A stretch of 64,000 nt of DNA from contig CP036434.1 in NCBI GenBank assembly GCA_007751475.1, positions 6,081,524-6,145,523 of the forward strand, given 5' to 3'. The DNA is from Saltatorellus ferox (GTDB lineage Bacteria > Planctomycetota > UBA1135 > GCA-002686595). This document shows, piece after piece, positions 34,963 to 43,784 of this stretch (positions are counted from its first letter, which is position 1; each line of letters opens with the position of its first letter). The notes under the pieces were generated by a model. That model did no database searches, had not been told where the DNA came from, and saw nothing but the letters and a program-made list of their open reading frames with translations. The position numbers and the translations under genes are program-made.

Positions 34963-35817
34963 ATGACCTCTTCTTCACCGCTTCGCCGACTCTGCCTCGC
35001 CCTCCTTCCCTTGCTCGCGGTCACCGCCAGCGTTGGCTCGGCCCACGATTTCTGGCTTCGCCCGAACACGTGGCAGCCCGAGGTCGGGAGGTCGATCCTC
35101 TTCGACCTGCGGGTGGGCGATCACTTCGAAGGAGAGGTCGTGCCGCGCGAGGAAGCGTACCTCGGGCGCTTCGTAGTCAGAGGCCCCGAGGGCGTGGCCG
35201 AGGTGCCCGCGCTTCCCGGACGCAACACCCCGGCTGGCTACGTCAAGCCCGCCGTCGACGGTCTGCACGTGGTGGGCTACGAGAGCAAGCCGCGTTTCCT
35301 CACGCTCGATGCCACCAAGTTCACGCAGTACCTGCGCGAGTCCGGGCTGGAGGAGGCGATCAACGAGCGCATCAAGGCCAAGGAGACCGAGAAACCTGGC
35401 CGCGAGGAGTTCGTGCGCTGCGCGAAGTCGATGCTGCTCGTGGGCGACGAGTCGAAGTGGGAAGGAGCCGAAGGGGATGCGTCCAGGCCCCTCGGGTTGA
35501 CGCTCGAGTTCGTTCCGCTCACCGGGCCGAACGACTCGGGCCCTTTCAAGGTGAAGCTGCTTCGCGACGGGAAGCCTGCGGCAGGCACGCGCGTACACGT
35601 GGTCGCTCGTGATGCGAAGGGCGACGCTCCCGAGCTGCAGGGCGGTGTCACCGATGACGAAGGAGTCGTGGAATTCAAGCTCGTGCCCGACGCGACCTGG
35701 CTGTTCACCGCGATCCAGATCCGTCTCAGCGAAGGGCATGTCACGTCCGACGAGGCCGCCAAGGGCGAGCAGGTCGACTGGGTCAGCCACTGGGCGTCGC
35801 TGACGATTCGCTCGTAG
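34963..35817 (+). CDS. Secreted DUF4198 protein
   Basis: A 284-aa secreted protein. A signal peptide of about 26 residues ends at SAHDFWLRP, the usual start of mature DUF4198 proteins, with the free N-terminal His region AHDFW. Middle segments include FDLRVGDHFEG and RFVVRGPEG. The C-terminal half is a Ig-like/Cna-B-like fold (about 175-270) with KVKLLRDGKPAAGTRVHV and GVTDDEGVVEFKL. DUF4198 proteins are linked by neighbourhood to nickel and cobalt uptake and may bind metal, but no transporter is nearby here. Alternative role: structural surface protein. Confidence 0.85.
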   Translation: MTSSSPLRRLCLALLPLLAVTASVGSAHDFWLRPNTWQPEVGRSILFDLRVGDHFEGEVVPREEAYLGRFVVRGPEGVAEVPALPGRNTPAGYVKPAVDGLHVVGYESKPRFLTLDATKFTQYLRESGLEEAINERIKAKETEKPGREEFVRCAKSMLLVGDESKWEGAEGDASRPLGLTLEFVPLTGPNDSGPFKVKLLRDGKPAAGTRVHVVARDAKGDAPELQGGVTDDEGVVEFKLVPDATWLFTAIQIRLSEGHVTSDEAAKGEQVDWVSHWASLTIRS

Positions 35818-35980
35818 TCCTGAACTGGCTGGCGCTTCGGGAGATGTGCACTCCCTGGTCCGTTACCGTATGGTGGTTGAGTTCGTCCCGTCCGATCGTT
35901 GCCACGCGCCCTCCGGCGCGCCGCGACGAGGAGATTGGATCCCCTCTCCGCCGTGCCGTCGATGACGGCTCCACTGCAAG

Positions 35981-37858
35981 ATGGTCACGTCCCCCACCGT
36001 CCTGTCCCGCATCACCGCGCTCTCGATGGGCCTCGTGCTCGTCGGTGGAGCGGCCCTCGCCCAGGTCCAGCCCGCACCCGAGAAGCGGCCTGACGTCTCG
36101 CCCGGCCTCCAGGTCAAGATCAACAGCGCGATCGACCGGGGCGTCGAGTCGCTCCTCTCCCATCAGGCCCTCGACGGCTCCTGGACGCAGCAGATCGAAG
36201 GGTATGGCCCGGGGATGACTGGCCTGGCGCTCTATGCACTGATGAAGTCGGGGCTCTCGCCCGGGCATCCGGCGATCGAGCGTGGGTTTGCGTTCCTGGA
36301 ACGACAGGAGGCCACCAAGACGTATACCCGCGCGACCGTGATCCTCGCCCTGACCACGCGGGGTGAGAAGAAGGATCTGAAGCGCGTCGAAGAACTCGTC
36401 GAGGAGCTGGTGCGCAGTCAAGACGTCGCCGGCTGGGCCTACCCGGAGGGACCTCCGGATCTATCGAACACGCAGTTTGCCGTGACGGCGCTGAGGGCGG
36501 CAGCCGCCCGCGGGGTCTCCGTTCCGACGAAGGTCTGGACGCGGCTCGTCGAGTCGACGCTCGAATGCCTCGTTCCGGAGTCCGGTGCCCCTCCGAGCAA
36601 CGATCCGCCGCGCGGGTTCCTGTACCGAGCAGGCCACGACCATTCCACGGGGAGCATGACCGCCGCCGGCGTGGCGATTCTGACGATCTGCGAGGAGCAG
36701 CTCCGCAGGGCGAAACCAGATCACTCGCGCGCCATCAAGCGCGGCCTCGCCTGGCTGGGCGAGCACTTCAGCGTCGACTTCAACCCCTCGCCTACGGCCC
36801 AGGGCGGACAGAGCGGTGTGCCTTACTACTACCTCTACGGCATGGAACGAATCGGTTCGATGCGCGGCATCGAGACGTTCGGCAGCTATCCCTGGTATCA
36901 GCTCGGCGCCGAGAAGCTCGTCGAACTGCAGAAGGAGGACGGGAACTGGGACGGACAGTCGGATACCGCCTTCGCCCTTCTCTTCCTCAACCGCGCGACG
37001 GGCTCCGTCGGCCCCTCTTCGGGCGTCGAAGGGGCCGCTTCTCTCTGGACGTTCGGAGAAGATCACCCGGGCCATGACGTGTCCCTCCGGGCCAGCGGAC
37101 GCAAGACCCTGACGATCTGGATTTCCTCGTTCGGCGAGAAAGCGACCTTCAAGTACGCGAGCGGCGATGACGGAAAGGGCCCTGTTCCCGTCGAGCGAGT
37201 GGAGTACTGGCGCGTTGTGCCGGGCGCAGAGAACGAGCGATTGGGAACCCTCGCGATCGAGGACCCGGCCGAGGGAATGCGGCGGCGCTTCGCGATCCAG
37301 AGCCAGCTCCAGGGACCACTCTCGTGCGAGGTCTTCGCCCAGGTGTTTCTGTCGGGGCGCGAGAAGCCCCTGGAATCGAAGCCTCTCAAGGTTCGACTGG
37401 GCGTCAGCGATCGCGACACCTGGGACGAATACTCCACGGACCACGAGCGGAACCTGCTCGTGGATGCCGACGTGGAGGTCACGGCGTCGAGCGCGAGCGA
37501 AGGACCCCGGGCCCAGGCCATCAACGTGATCGACGGCATGGTCGGCCTCGGGTGGAAGCCGCTACCCGACGATGCGACCCCGTGGATTCGACTCGAAGTC
37601 TCACCGCCAGCGAGCGCGAATACCGTGCTCCTGTCCCACGGCGAACTCAAGGGAGCGCTCCTCGGCCGCTACGAGGTGGTCATCAACGAGAAGCCGAAGG
37701 ACGCGATCACCGGAGCCATGGGGAGGGACGTCCGCGAGAAGACCGTTGTCACGCTTCCCAAGACGCTGCGCGTCCGCACGATCGAGATTCGCTTCCTGGA
37801 CCCCGTGGCCGCCAACTGCACGGGGCTTGGCGAGGTCGAGCTGCAGCGCAGGCGCTGA
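35981..37858 (+). CDS. Secreted prenyltransferase/squalene-cyclase-repeat protein
   Basis: A 625-aa exported protein. After a signal peptide (about residues 10-27) comes an alpha/alpha toroid of the terpene cyclase/prenyltransferase kind (about 45-350), with repeated blocks SHQALDGSWTQQ, YAYPEG-like AGWAYPEGPPDL and QKEDGNWDGQSDTAFALLFL. No DXDD cyclase motif is seen, so it is unlikely to make hopanoids. The rest (about 350-625) is beta-rich and contains a discoidin-like fold (DATPWIRLEV, VRTIEIRF) that suggests carbohydrate binding. Proteins with this repeat fold are abundant in planctomycetes and of unknown function. It is convergent with the lipoprotein at 37886, 27 bp apart. Confidence 0.88.
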   Translation: MVTSPTVLSRITALSMGLVLVGGAALAQVQPAPEKRPDVSPGLQVKINSAIDRGVESLLSHQALDGSWTQQIEGYGPGMTGLALYALMKSGLSPGHPAIERGFAFLERQEATKTYTRATVILALTTRGEKKDLKRVEELVEELVRSQDVAGWAYPEGPPDLSNTQFAVTALRAAAARGVSVPTKVWTRLVESTLECLVPESGAPPSNDPPRGFLYRAGHDHSTGSMTAAGVAILTICEEQLRRAKPDHSRAIKRGLAWLGEHFSVDFNPSPTAQGGQSGVPYYYLYGMERIGSMRGIETFGSYPWYQLGAEKLVELQKEDGNWDGQSDTAFALLFLNRATGSVGPSSGVEGAASLWTFGEDHPGHDVSLRASGRKTLTIWISSFGEKATFKYASGDDGKGPVPVERVEYWRVVPGAENERLGTLAIEDPAEGMRRRFAIQSQLQGPLSCEVFAQVFLSGREKPLESKPLKVRLGVSDRDTWDEYSTDHERNLLVDADVEVTASSASEGPRAQAINVIDGMVGLGWKPLPDDATPWIRLEVSPPASANTVLLSHGELKGALLGRYEVVINEKPKDAITGAMGRDVREKTVVTLPKTLRVRTIEIRFLDPVAANCTGLGEVELQRRR

Positions 37859-37885
37859 AAGCTGGTGCGCCTTGGCGGCTGCCCT

Positions 37886-38395
37886 TCAGGGGAGAAACCG
37901 GATCGCCTCGATCAGCACAGGCGCCGTCGTGGGCCCGAACTCGAAGGTGACTCGATCTCCCTCATCGAACGTGAGCGGCCCGGGGAGCGCGAACATCAGC
38001 TCCCTCCATTCGCGTCGCGTGTTCCCGCCCTCGATGGCGGGCACCTCCGTCGCGCCGAGCTGAAGGCCGACGCGGTAGCTGAAGTCGCTCATCACACGGA
38101 GCGCCACGAAGCCCGCACCGCGAGCCTCGGTGGGGATCCGGTGGCTGATCTCCTTCTCCGCCTCGGAACGATCCAGGAACAGCACGATCCGATCCAGGAA
38201 GTTCTGAATGCGCGCCTTGCCCTCGGGCAGCGTCCAATCCTCCGCGTGCTCCTCCGACATGGCAATGGTCACGAGGGGCTGGATTCCACCTTCGGGGGCC
38301 TCGGAGGTCGGAGGGATGGGCTCACCGCAGCCCAGGGCTAACGCGAGGACCATGGCTGCGGCGAAGCGCTGGGGCGCGAGCGTGGACCGAAGCAT
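37886..38395 (-). CDS. Lipoprotein, third gene of the SGNH cluster
   Basis: A 169-aa lipoprotein with lipobox ALALGC (Cys near residue 23) and a beta-rich mature part: RIQNFLDRIVLFL, then GFVALRVMSDFSYRVGLQL, and a C-terminal LTFDEGDRVTFEFG, compatible with a jelly-roll or carbohydrate-binding fold. Its ATG at 38393-38395 lies 2 bp beyond the stop codon of the preceding 41-aa membrane peptide (38398-38523), so they are one transcription unit with the SGNH protein at 38561-39871. It may hold or present a polysaccharide to the SGNH enzyme. No enzyme motif is visible. Confidence 0.8.
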   Translation of the reverse strand: MLRSTLAPQRFAAAMVLALALGCGEPIPPTSEAPEGGIQPLVTIAMSEEHAEDWTLPEGKARIQNFLDRIVLFLDRSEAEKEISHRIPTEARGAGFVALRVMSDFSYRVGLQLGATEVPAIEGGNTRREWRELMFALPGPLTFDEGDRVTFEFGPTTAPVLIEAIRFLP

Positions 38396-38397
38396 GG

Positions 38398-38523
38398 TCA
38401 GTTGACGGGGTAGGAGAATTCGCTGCTCGGGTCTTCCAGCAGGAAGATCACGGCGATCACGATCACGGCGATCACCACCGTGAAAAGGACGATCCTGCGG
38501 ACCGGGAGGGAAGAATCAGACAT
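38398..38523 (-). CDS. Single-span membrane peptide, 41 aa
   Basis: A 41-aa frame from ATG (38521-38523) to TGA (38398-38400). It has a short basic N-terminus (residues 1-10, with two Arg), a very hydrophobic Val/Ile/Leu helix (about 11-29), and an acidic C-terminus (EDPSSEFSYPVN). The orientation by the positive-inside rule puts the acidic tail outside. It sits between the SGNH gene (stop at 38561) and the lipoprotein gene (start at 38395) with gaps of 37 and 2 bp. The tight spacing and the clean transmembrane pattern support a real gene, perhaps a subunit of an envelope complex. Confidence 0.65.
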   Translation of the reverse strand: MSDSSLPVRRIVLFTVVIAVIVIAVIFLLEDPSSEFSYPVN

Positions 38524-38560
38524 GGCGTGGGAGAAGTGGAGTGGCCCGGTAGAGGTACGC

Positions 38561-39871
38561 TCAGCGCTCCTCGCCGAGCATTTCGTCCAGACCGGCCGCG
38601 CTGGAAGCCAGGAACTCGGCCAGCGCGATGGAGCCGGGCGGGAAGAAGTGGCACGCGTCGCGGTAGAGAGTTTCGGTGCTCTTGGCGAAGAGCCTCGAGC
38701 CGTCGACGAAGTGAACGCCGCGCTCGCGAAGGCGCTCGCCCTCGGCGCGGAGGCGGGGGTACCCCACGTCCACGCCCTCTTCCCAGTGGGTCGAGATGCG
38801 GCAGTGGATCTTCTCCTGCTCCGACATGGGCTTGGCCCCTTCGTCGTGGAGCGTGGGCTGAAGTACGTGCAGGAGCGGAACGCCGTGGGCCCTGCAGATC
38901 GCGTCGACCGCGATCGCGGACTGAGCCCAGAACTGAATCATCCCGTCGAAGGCGGCCTCGGTATCGCCGGGCAGCTCCGGCCCGCGCAGGGCCACCGGCA
39001 TCCCCGATGCGTTGCGTCGAGCCGAGAGCGCGGCCTTCGCGCCCGCGTGCCGCGCGCCGGGCCTGGAGAGCAGCGCATCGAGAACTCGCGCGCCGAAGGC
39101 GCTCCGATAAAGGCCGCTTCGAAGGCCCCCTTCCAGGAGCTTCCTCGATCGGCGCTGGGCCAGCTCCATCTCGACGAGGAGCGCGATGTCCTGGGCCGAG
39201 TAGTCCACCTCGGGGGTCAGGAAGGACCAGGTTCCGACCGGCGGATAAAGCGGATGCGCGCCCGCGTAGCGGTTCTCATTCGCGAGAGCGACCTCGTTGA
39301 AGCCGTCGAGCAGCACGACGAGATCAGGCTTCCACCCGAGCTGAAAGAGGAGATGGCAAAGGATGGAGGTCTGCGGCGCTTTCGTGCCAGCGCGAGCCTG
39401 GTTGTGCAGCCGCACCTGTCGGCCCGCGAGCCGCGGGTCCGCCGCAAGCGTCGCCTCGAACCGCTCCTGAGCCGCCTTCTCTTCCCCCATCAGCATCGCG
39501 ACCGAACCGCCCAGGAGAACGACGTCGAAGACGTCTTCCGACTCGGGGGTGGCGAAGTACTCCGCGGAGGGCTGGTACTGGTCCAGAAGCTCCAGGAGAT
39601 CGATGCCCATGTACGGCGATAGAACGGGCGTGCCGACGCGCGGAACGTCCGTGTCCTCGTTGGCTTCCTGGAGGTCCACGGCGCCCATGGCGATCGGCCC
39701 GTGGGGCCTTCGAATCCAGTCGAGCTGCCCCAGCCAGGCGTCGCGTACGACGCGTGAGGAGAACCCCTCACCCGTCACGGCGAGGTACGCCCGGTAGCCT
39801 CCCTCCAGCACGCCGAAGAGCAGGACGAGCACGAGGGCCGCCAGCCCGATGGTCCGGAGGAATCGCTTCAT
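38561..39871 (-). CDS. Membrane-anchored SGNH/GDSL-like hydrolase
   Basis: A 436-aa protein with one N-terminal membrane helix (residues 8-27, IGLAALVLVLLFGVLEGG) and an SGNH-type domain outside. Block I with the nucleophile is VVLLGGSVAML (Ser near residue 123), the block III Asn is in VVLLDGFNEVALAN (near 195), and the final Asp-x2-His is YRDACHFFPPG (near 402-405), as expected of SGNH catalysis. Likely acts as an acyl or acetyl esterase/transferase on a surface polymer. Upstream lie two AlgJ/AlgX-like genes on the same strand, supporting a role in polysaccharide acetylation. The start has a TAGAGT box 6 nt upstream. Confidence 0.85.
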   Translation of the reverse strand: MKRFLRTIGLAALVLVLLFGVLEGGYRAYLAVTGEGFSSRVVRDAWLGQLDWIRRPHGPIAMGAVDLQEANEDTDVPRVGTPVLSPYMGIDLLELLDQYQPSAEYFATPESEDVFDVVLLGGSVAMLMGEEKAAQERFEATLAADPRLAGRQVRLHNQARAGTKAPQTSILCHLLFQLGWKPDLVVLLDGFNEVALANENRYAGAHPLYPPVGTWSFLTPEVDYSAQDIALLVEMELAQRRSRKLLEGGLRSGLYRSAFGARVLDALLSRPGARHAGAKAALSARRNASGMPVALRGPELPGDTEAAFDGMIQFWAQSAIAVDAICRAHGVPLLHVLQPTLHDEGAKPMSEQEKIHCRISTHWEEGVDVGYPRLRAEGERLRERGVHFVDGSRLFAKSTETLYRDACHFFPPGSIALAEFLASSAAGLDEMLGEER

Positions 39872-39877
39872 GGCGAC

Positions 39878-39883
39878 ACTCTA
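39878..39883 (-). promoter_or_regulatory. -10-like TAGAGT box of the SGNH gene
   Basis: On the minus strand TAGAGT ends 6 nt before the ATG at 39871. It suggests a separate, leaderless promoter for the SGNH, peptide and lipoprotein genes. Confidence 0.4.
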
Positions 39884-39896
39884 CAGGAACGGGAGC

Positions 39897-41654
39897 TCAA
39901 TCGCCGCGCGCGACGATCCGGACGTCGACATCGATTTCCTCACCGGTGGGTCCAGTGACGGAAACGCCCTCGAGAAAGCCGCCTCGAAAGCGCGTGAGGC
40001 CGAGGACCGCGCCGGGAGCCTGGACGTCCTTGAAGGACCAGACGGCCTCGACCGGGTCACCCTCGGGGGTCCGGCCGGACGCGCGGATCTCGATCGGTCC
40101 GGGTCCTGCCCGGGAGATCCACTGCAACTGAGCCACGTCGTCGCGTGCGATGCGCTCGGGGCCGCGCCAGGGACGCGCGCTCGCCGCTGGAGCCTCGAGG
40201 ACCGGCACCATGTGGACCTTCGCAAGGCGCCCAGGAGGGTCGAGCGCGACGAGTTCGATGGCCCTGCCGATCTCTCTACCCTCGACGATGGGAAGGTAGG
40301 TGATGCTGCGCCCAGGCGCTGCCTTCCAGGTGAACGCGATGCCGTCGAGGCGAAGCTCCCAGCGGCTGGGCGCTTCGCTTTCGATCTCGATCTGAAGCGC
40401 GACGGCACCGTCGCCGCTGGAGAGGATCCGGCCCGCCGGGTAGCGGAACGACCCGCCTCCAGCGGCCCGGCCCGGGGGCGACGCCCACTCCAGGGGCTGG
40501 GCGGTACGAAGCGGCAGGAGCGCGAAGACCTGGGTGATCCCGAGCTGCACCCGCTGGAGCCCCTTCCCGACCATGAACATCTCGTGCAGAGGAAACTCCA
40601 CGAAGATCGTCCCGGGGAGCGGACGCCCGGCGTACTGCGCCAGCACGAACGCGAGCGACGCGCCGAAGGGAGTCGCGGCCATGGCGACCTTGCCGAGCCT
40701 GGAGGCCGTCGCGAGCGACAGATGCGCGTGGAAGTCGAAGTCCGCCGTGAAGCTCGTGCCCGCGAGGACCGCCCAGGGACGGTCGGCAGCCTGCGGGATG
40801 TCCTCGGGCGCCAGGATCACCCGCTCGACCTGCCCCTTCGGAAAGAGGGCGCCGGGCGGATAGGTCTCGCCGATGCCGATCGAATCGAGCAACGCGGCTC
40901 GGGCGGGCTCCTCGCGGCGAGTGACCGCAAAGCCCTCGAACCGCGCTTCCTCCGGCGCCGGGTAGAGCCTCGCCACCTCGGCCGCCAGGGCCGCCTGGCC
41001 GACGTCGCTCCAGTGGGTATCGAGCGGCAGGTACGACGCCCCCGACGGCAGCTCGCCCCAGGCACGCCCCGCATCGACGACCCGCGCGCCGTCCCCGAGG
41101 AGTCCATCGATCAGCATCCGGTCGACCGAGGGATCGAAGTCCTCCAGCAGAGAGAATCCTTCGGGCAGCAACGCCTCGGCCGCGGTCGCCTTGCGAGGCA
41201 CGGGGATCCAGACCAGGCGAGTACCTCGACCGGAAAGCCGCCGGTCCATCGCCAGACAGAGCCTTCCCATGAGGGCCACCGATCGCTCGGCTTCCGCCGC
41301 CGAGATCATGGCGCGATCCCGAAGGAAGAGCCATCCCTCGCGCCCGACCACGACGTCCCCGGTGGCGCTCCCGAGGTAGCGCGTGACGAAGGCAATCCAG
41401 TAGGGAGCCACCCGACGTCGAACGCGCGAGTTCAGGCGAAGGTGCCGCTCGGCGAGCTGGGCCAGGCTTCCGTCGGCGAAGTGCGCGGATCCGGCGAGCG
41501 CCTTCTCGCGCGCGCGCTCCTGCCCGACGAGTCGCGGCGGCCCCAGGGGCGCGACCTGATCCGCCAGCGCGGTCGCCAGCAGAAGCGCCAGGAAGAACGC
41601 CCCGGGCCAGGTGAGCCCCCGCGTCCGCTGCGGCGTTTCTACGAGCTCCTCCAT
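39897..41654 (-). CDS. AlgJ/AlgX-like SGNH acetyltransferase-family protein (copy 1)
   Basis: A 585-aa protein with an N-terminal anchor (about residues 12-33) and an AlgJ/AlgX-like domain. Family marks are VVGREGWLFLRD (about 100-111), VWIPVPRKAT and the catalytic Asp-x-His in YLPLDTHWSDVGQAAL, with a candidate Ser in VLAGTSFTADF. AlgJ/AlgX proteins help O-acetylate alginate-like polymers in the periplasm. The last 200 residues are a beta-rich extension (SSGDGAVALQIEI) shared with copy 2. The ATG at 41654 matches the N-terminus of copy 2 (MEELVET vs MEDLIEP) and has TACCAT 7 nt upstream; an ATG 9 bp further out is less likely. No MBOAT acyltransferase is in the window. Confidence 0.85.
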   Translation of the reverse strand: MEELVETPQRTRGLTWPGAFFLALLLATALADQVAPLGPPRLVGQERAREKALAGSAHFADGSLAQLAERHLRLNSRVRRRVAPYWIAFVTRYLGSATGDVVVGREGWLFLRDRAMISAAEAERSVALMGRLCLAMDRRLSGRGTRLVWIPVPRKATAAEALLPEGFSLLEDFDPSVDRMLIDGLLGDGARVVDAGRAWGELPSGASYLPLDTHWSDVGQAALAAEVARLYPAPEEARFEGFAVTRREEPARAALLDSIGIGETYPPGALFPKGQVERVILAPEDIPQAADRPWAVLAGTSFTADFDFHAHLSLATASRLGKVAMAATPFGASLAFVLAQYAGRPLPGTIFVEFPLHEMFMVGKGLQRVQLGITQVFALLPLRTAQPLEWASPPGRAAGGGSFRYPAGRILSSGDGAVALQIEIESEAPSRWELRLDGIAFTWKAAPGRSITYLPIVEGREIGRAIELVALDPPGRLAKVHMVPVLEAPAASARPWRGPERIARDDVAQLQWISRAGPGPIEIRASGRTPEGDPVEAVWSFKDVQAPGAVLGLTRFRGGFLEGVSVTGPTGEEIDVDVRIVARGD

Positions 41655-41661
41655 CGCCCCC

Positions 41662-41667
41662 ATGGTA
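41662..41667 (-). promoter_or_regulatory. -10-like TACCAT box of AlgX-like copy 1
   Basis: On the minus strand TACCAT ends 7 nt before the ATG at 41654. It helps to choose this start over the in-frame ATG at 41663, which would overlap the box. Confidence 0.35.
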
Positions 41668-41680
41668 TCGCCGCGCGGTC

Positions 41681-41782
41681 TCAGTCCAGCTGCTTCACGC
41701 GAATCTGCCGCGGAGTGGCGTGGGCGCGGGTGTACCGTTCACTGAGCACGTTCTCCATGTCGGCACGGGAGTAGCCCGCCAC
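41681..41782 (-). CDS. Possible 33-aa peptide between the AlgX-like genes
   Basis: A 33-codon frame from GTG (41780-41782) to TGA (41681-41683), fitting the gap between the two AlgX-like genes. The product is charged and helical, with RADMENVLSERYTRAHATP and a basic end. It has no signal peptide or membrane helix. Only the tight fit and the plausible composition argue for it; conservation is unknown. Confidence 0.25.
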   Translation of the reverse strand: MAGYSRADMENVLSERYTRAHATPRQIRVKQLD

Positions 41783-41797
41783 TCCTCGCTCCCAGGC

Positions 41798-43612
41798 TCA
41801 CCGCGCGCGGATCTGGCCCGCGACGACTCCGCGAGCCCCGGGCCCCGCTCCCACGAGCTCCAGTCGCTCGAGCCGGCCGCCTTCGAAGGGGCCGAGGGTC
41901 ACGATCAAGAATCGCACGCGCCGGGCCCCGGGGAACTCCCACCGAGCTTCCGCTGGCTCGCCGTTCGCATCGGTCCCCTGCGCGATCAGCTGCACCGCTC
42001 CCGACGTGAACTCGTCCCACGTGAGAGCCAGCGCGTCGAGGGCGGCGATCCCGAGGTTCGGAGTCGCCGTCCAGCGACCCGGAACATGGTCTTCCCCCTC
42101 GAACCGGACCCCCTTCGCGAGATCCGCGTCCGTGACGACGTGCGCTCTGACGGACGTACCGAACGACGCCTCGTTCTTCGGACGAAGCGCCACGTGGAAG
42201 TCCGGCGCGCCCCCCTCCACGATGGGAAAGGCCCGGCTCCGAACGCCGCGGTTGGCGCCGATCTCGATGTCGACGCCGCTCGTCACGAAATCCCACCGCG
42301 AGTCTTCCTCTCCGTCGAAGTCGAAGCGAATCCCGACGATGCCGTCCCCGCTGGACAGGATCGAACCTGCGCCGTAGCTCAACAGAGGCTGTCCCACACG
42401 CGGCTTCCCTACGTGGGGCGCCGCCAGGTAATCATCGAGCACCTCGCTCGCTCTTTCCAGGTAGTTCGACTGCCGCGCCATACCGAGCACCGCCCGGATC
42501 GTCGGGCCGGAACCGCGGCTGATCATCGGCGCCTGGTGAATCGGAAACTCCGAGATGACGAACGGCGGAATCGAATCCGGAGACCGCGGGAGGATCGTGT
42601 TCTGGAGGGAGATCAGCGGCATCTGGCCCGGCTGGCTCGCATCTTCGACCCGCGCCTGAAGCTCCTGCGCGAGCAGCGCACGGACCCAGAAGAGCGCGCT
42701 GAAGCTGGTGCCCACATGGAGGATCTCCGACCCGATCTCGCGGCTGTCGATCTGCTGCTCGAGCCCCGGAGGCAAGAGCTCCAGCGCGGGGCTGGAGACG
42801 ACCTCGAACCAGTCGTTCGCGGGGTGCCCGCGGTCGACGCCCGCGAACCGGAGCGAGCTCTGGTAGGTGCGCTCGTCGAGTTCGCGGATCTCGATCGGAC
42901 TCGTGTTCGTCGGGAGGCTCGTGGCCTGACTCCTGATCGCCTTCACGTAGGCGAGGCGCGCGGGGAACGCCCAGTGAGAGTCGAACGGTAGGTACGTCTC
43001 CTCTGGAGTGAGCTCGATCCAGGCCGGAGCCACGTCCACGGTCGTCACGCCGCGCCGACGAAGCGCCCTGACAACGAGCGGATCGTAGTCGAGGCCGGGG
43101 TCGATGCCATCGGGCAGACGCTCGACGCACGTCGAGGCTTTGCGCGGCAGCGGCACGCAGATCAGCTCGGACCCGTTCGCGGCCAGCGAACGCCGAACGA
43201 GCCCGTAGAGATTGGCGAGGTGCTCGTGCCCGGTGAGCCTCTGCTCGGGATCGAGCACTACGCGCTCCCGCAGGAACAACCAGCTGTCCTTACCGACGAT
43301 CACGTCGCGGTTCGGCGTATCCCCGAGCTTCAGCATGGCCGCGGCCCAGTAAGGCGCGAGCCAGCGCCGGACGCGGCCGCGCAGCCGAAAATCGGTCTCC
43401 ACGGCCCGGGCGAGCGAACCGTCCCACAGCTCCAGGTCCGACTCCGCCGCGAGCTGATCCCGTCGCTCCTGGCCGACGAGCTGAAGGGGCTCGGGTGCAA
43501 ACAGGACCTCGGCCGCGCCCGTACAGACGAGGACCGCCAGGAACACGGCCGCGACGAAGGCGCGAACGGGCTGGCGGCCGACGGCCTGGTCGGGTTCGAT
43601 GAGGTCTTCCAT
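41798..43612 (-). CDS. AlgJ/AlgX-like SGNH acetyltransferase-family protein (copy 2)
   Basis: A 604-aa paralogue of copy 1 with the same order of parts: N-terminal membrane helix (about residues 18-38), LVGQERRDQL, VIVGKDSWLFLRERV, ICVPLPRKAST, then the Asp-x-His motif YLPFDSHWAFPA and the Ser candidate HVGTSFSALFW, followed by the shared beta-rich C-terminus (SSGDGIVGIRFDF). The two copies are clearly diverged in the middle, so they may act on different acceptors or as a heterodimer. It diverges from the sigma-factor fusion at 43785, 172 bp away, which might control it. Confidence 0.85.
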   Translation of the reverse strand: MEDLIEPDQAVGRQPVRAFVAAVFLAVLVCTGAAEVLFAPEPLQLVGQERRDQLAAESDLELWDGSLARAVETDFRLRGRVRRWLAPYWAAAMLKLGDTPNRDVIVGKDSWLFLRERVVLDPEQRLTGHEHLANLYGLVRRSLAANGSELICVPLPRKASTCVERLPDGIDPGLDYDPLVVRALRRRGVTTVDVAPAWIELTPEETYLPFDSHWAFPARLAYVKAIRSQATSLPTNTSPIEIRELDERTYQSSLRFAGVDRGHPANDWFEVVSSPALELLPPGLEQQIDSREIGSEILHVGTSFSALFWVRALLAQELQARVEDASQPGQMPLISLQNTILPRSPDSIPPFVISEFPIHQAPMISRGSGPTIRAVLGMARQSNYLERASEVLDDYLAAPHVGKPRVGQPLLSYGAGSILSSGDGIVGIRFDFDGEEDSRWDFVTSGVDIEIGANRGVRSRAFPIVEGGAPDFHVALRPKNEASFGTSVRAHVVTDADLAKGVRFEGEDHVPGRWTATPNLGIAALDALALTWDEFTSGAVQLIAQGTDANGEPAEARWEFPGARRVRFLIVTLGPFEGGRLERLELVGAGPGARGVVAGQIRAR

Positions 43613-43784
43613 GGGGTGAGTCGCGGCGCGCGGCCGCGGTCCGACATCCTACGGGAACCGCATGAAGCCTCCCGGGGGACTTCCGCCAGACAGATCGCGC
43701 CCGGATTTCTGAAGGGTCCAGGCAGATCATGGACACTCCTGTGCGGACCTCCGCAGAACCGCACCTCTGACTCTCCCCCTCGCC

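Noticed and set aside
35853..35872. CTGGTCCGTT near 35858 as a further copy of the palindromic element
   Set aside because: Only ten bases match and there is no second arm; chance is sufficient.
39849..41774. 641-codon plus-strand frame over the AlgX-like gene
   Set aside because: Charged low-complexity translation opposite a well-supported gene.
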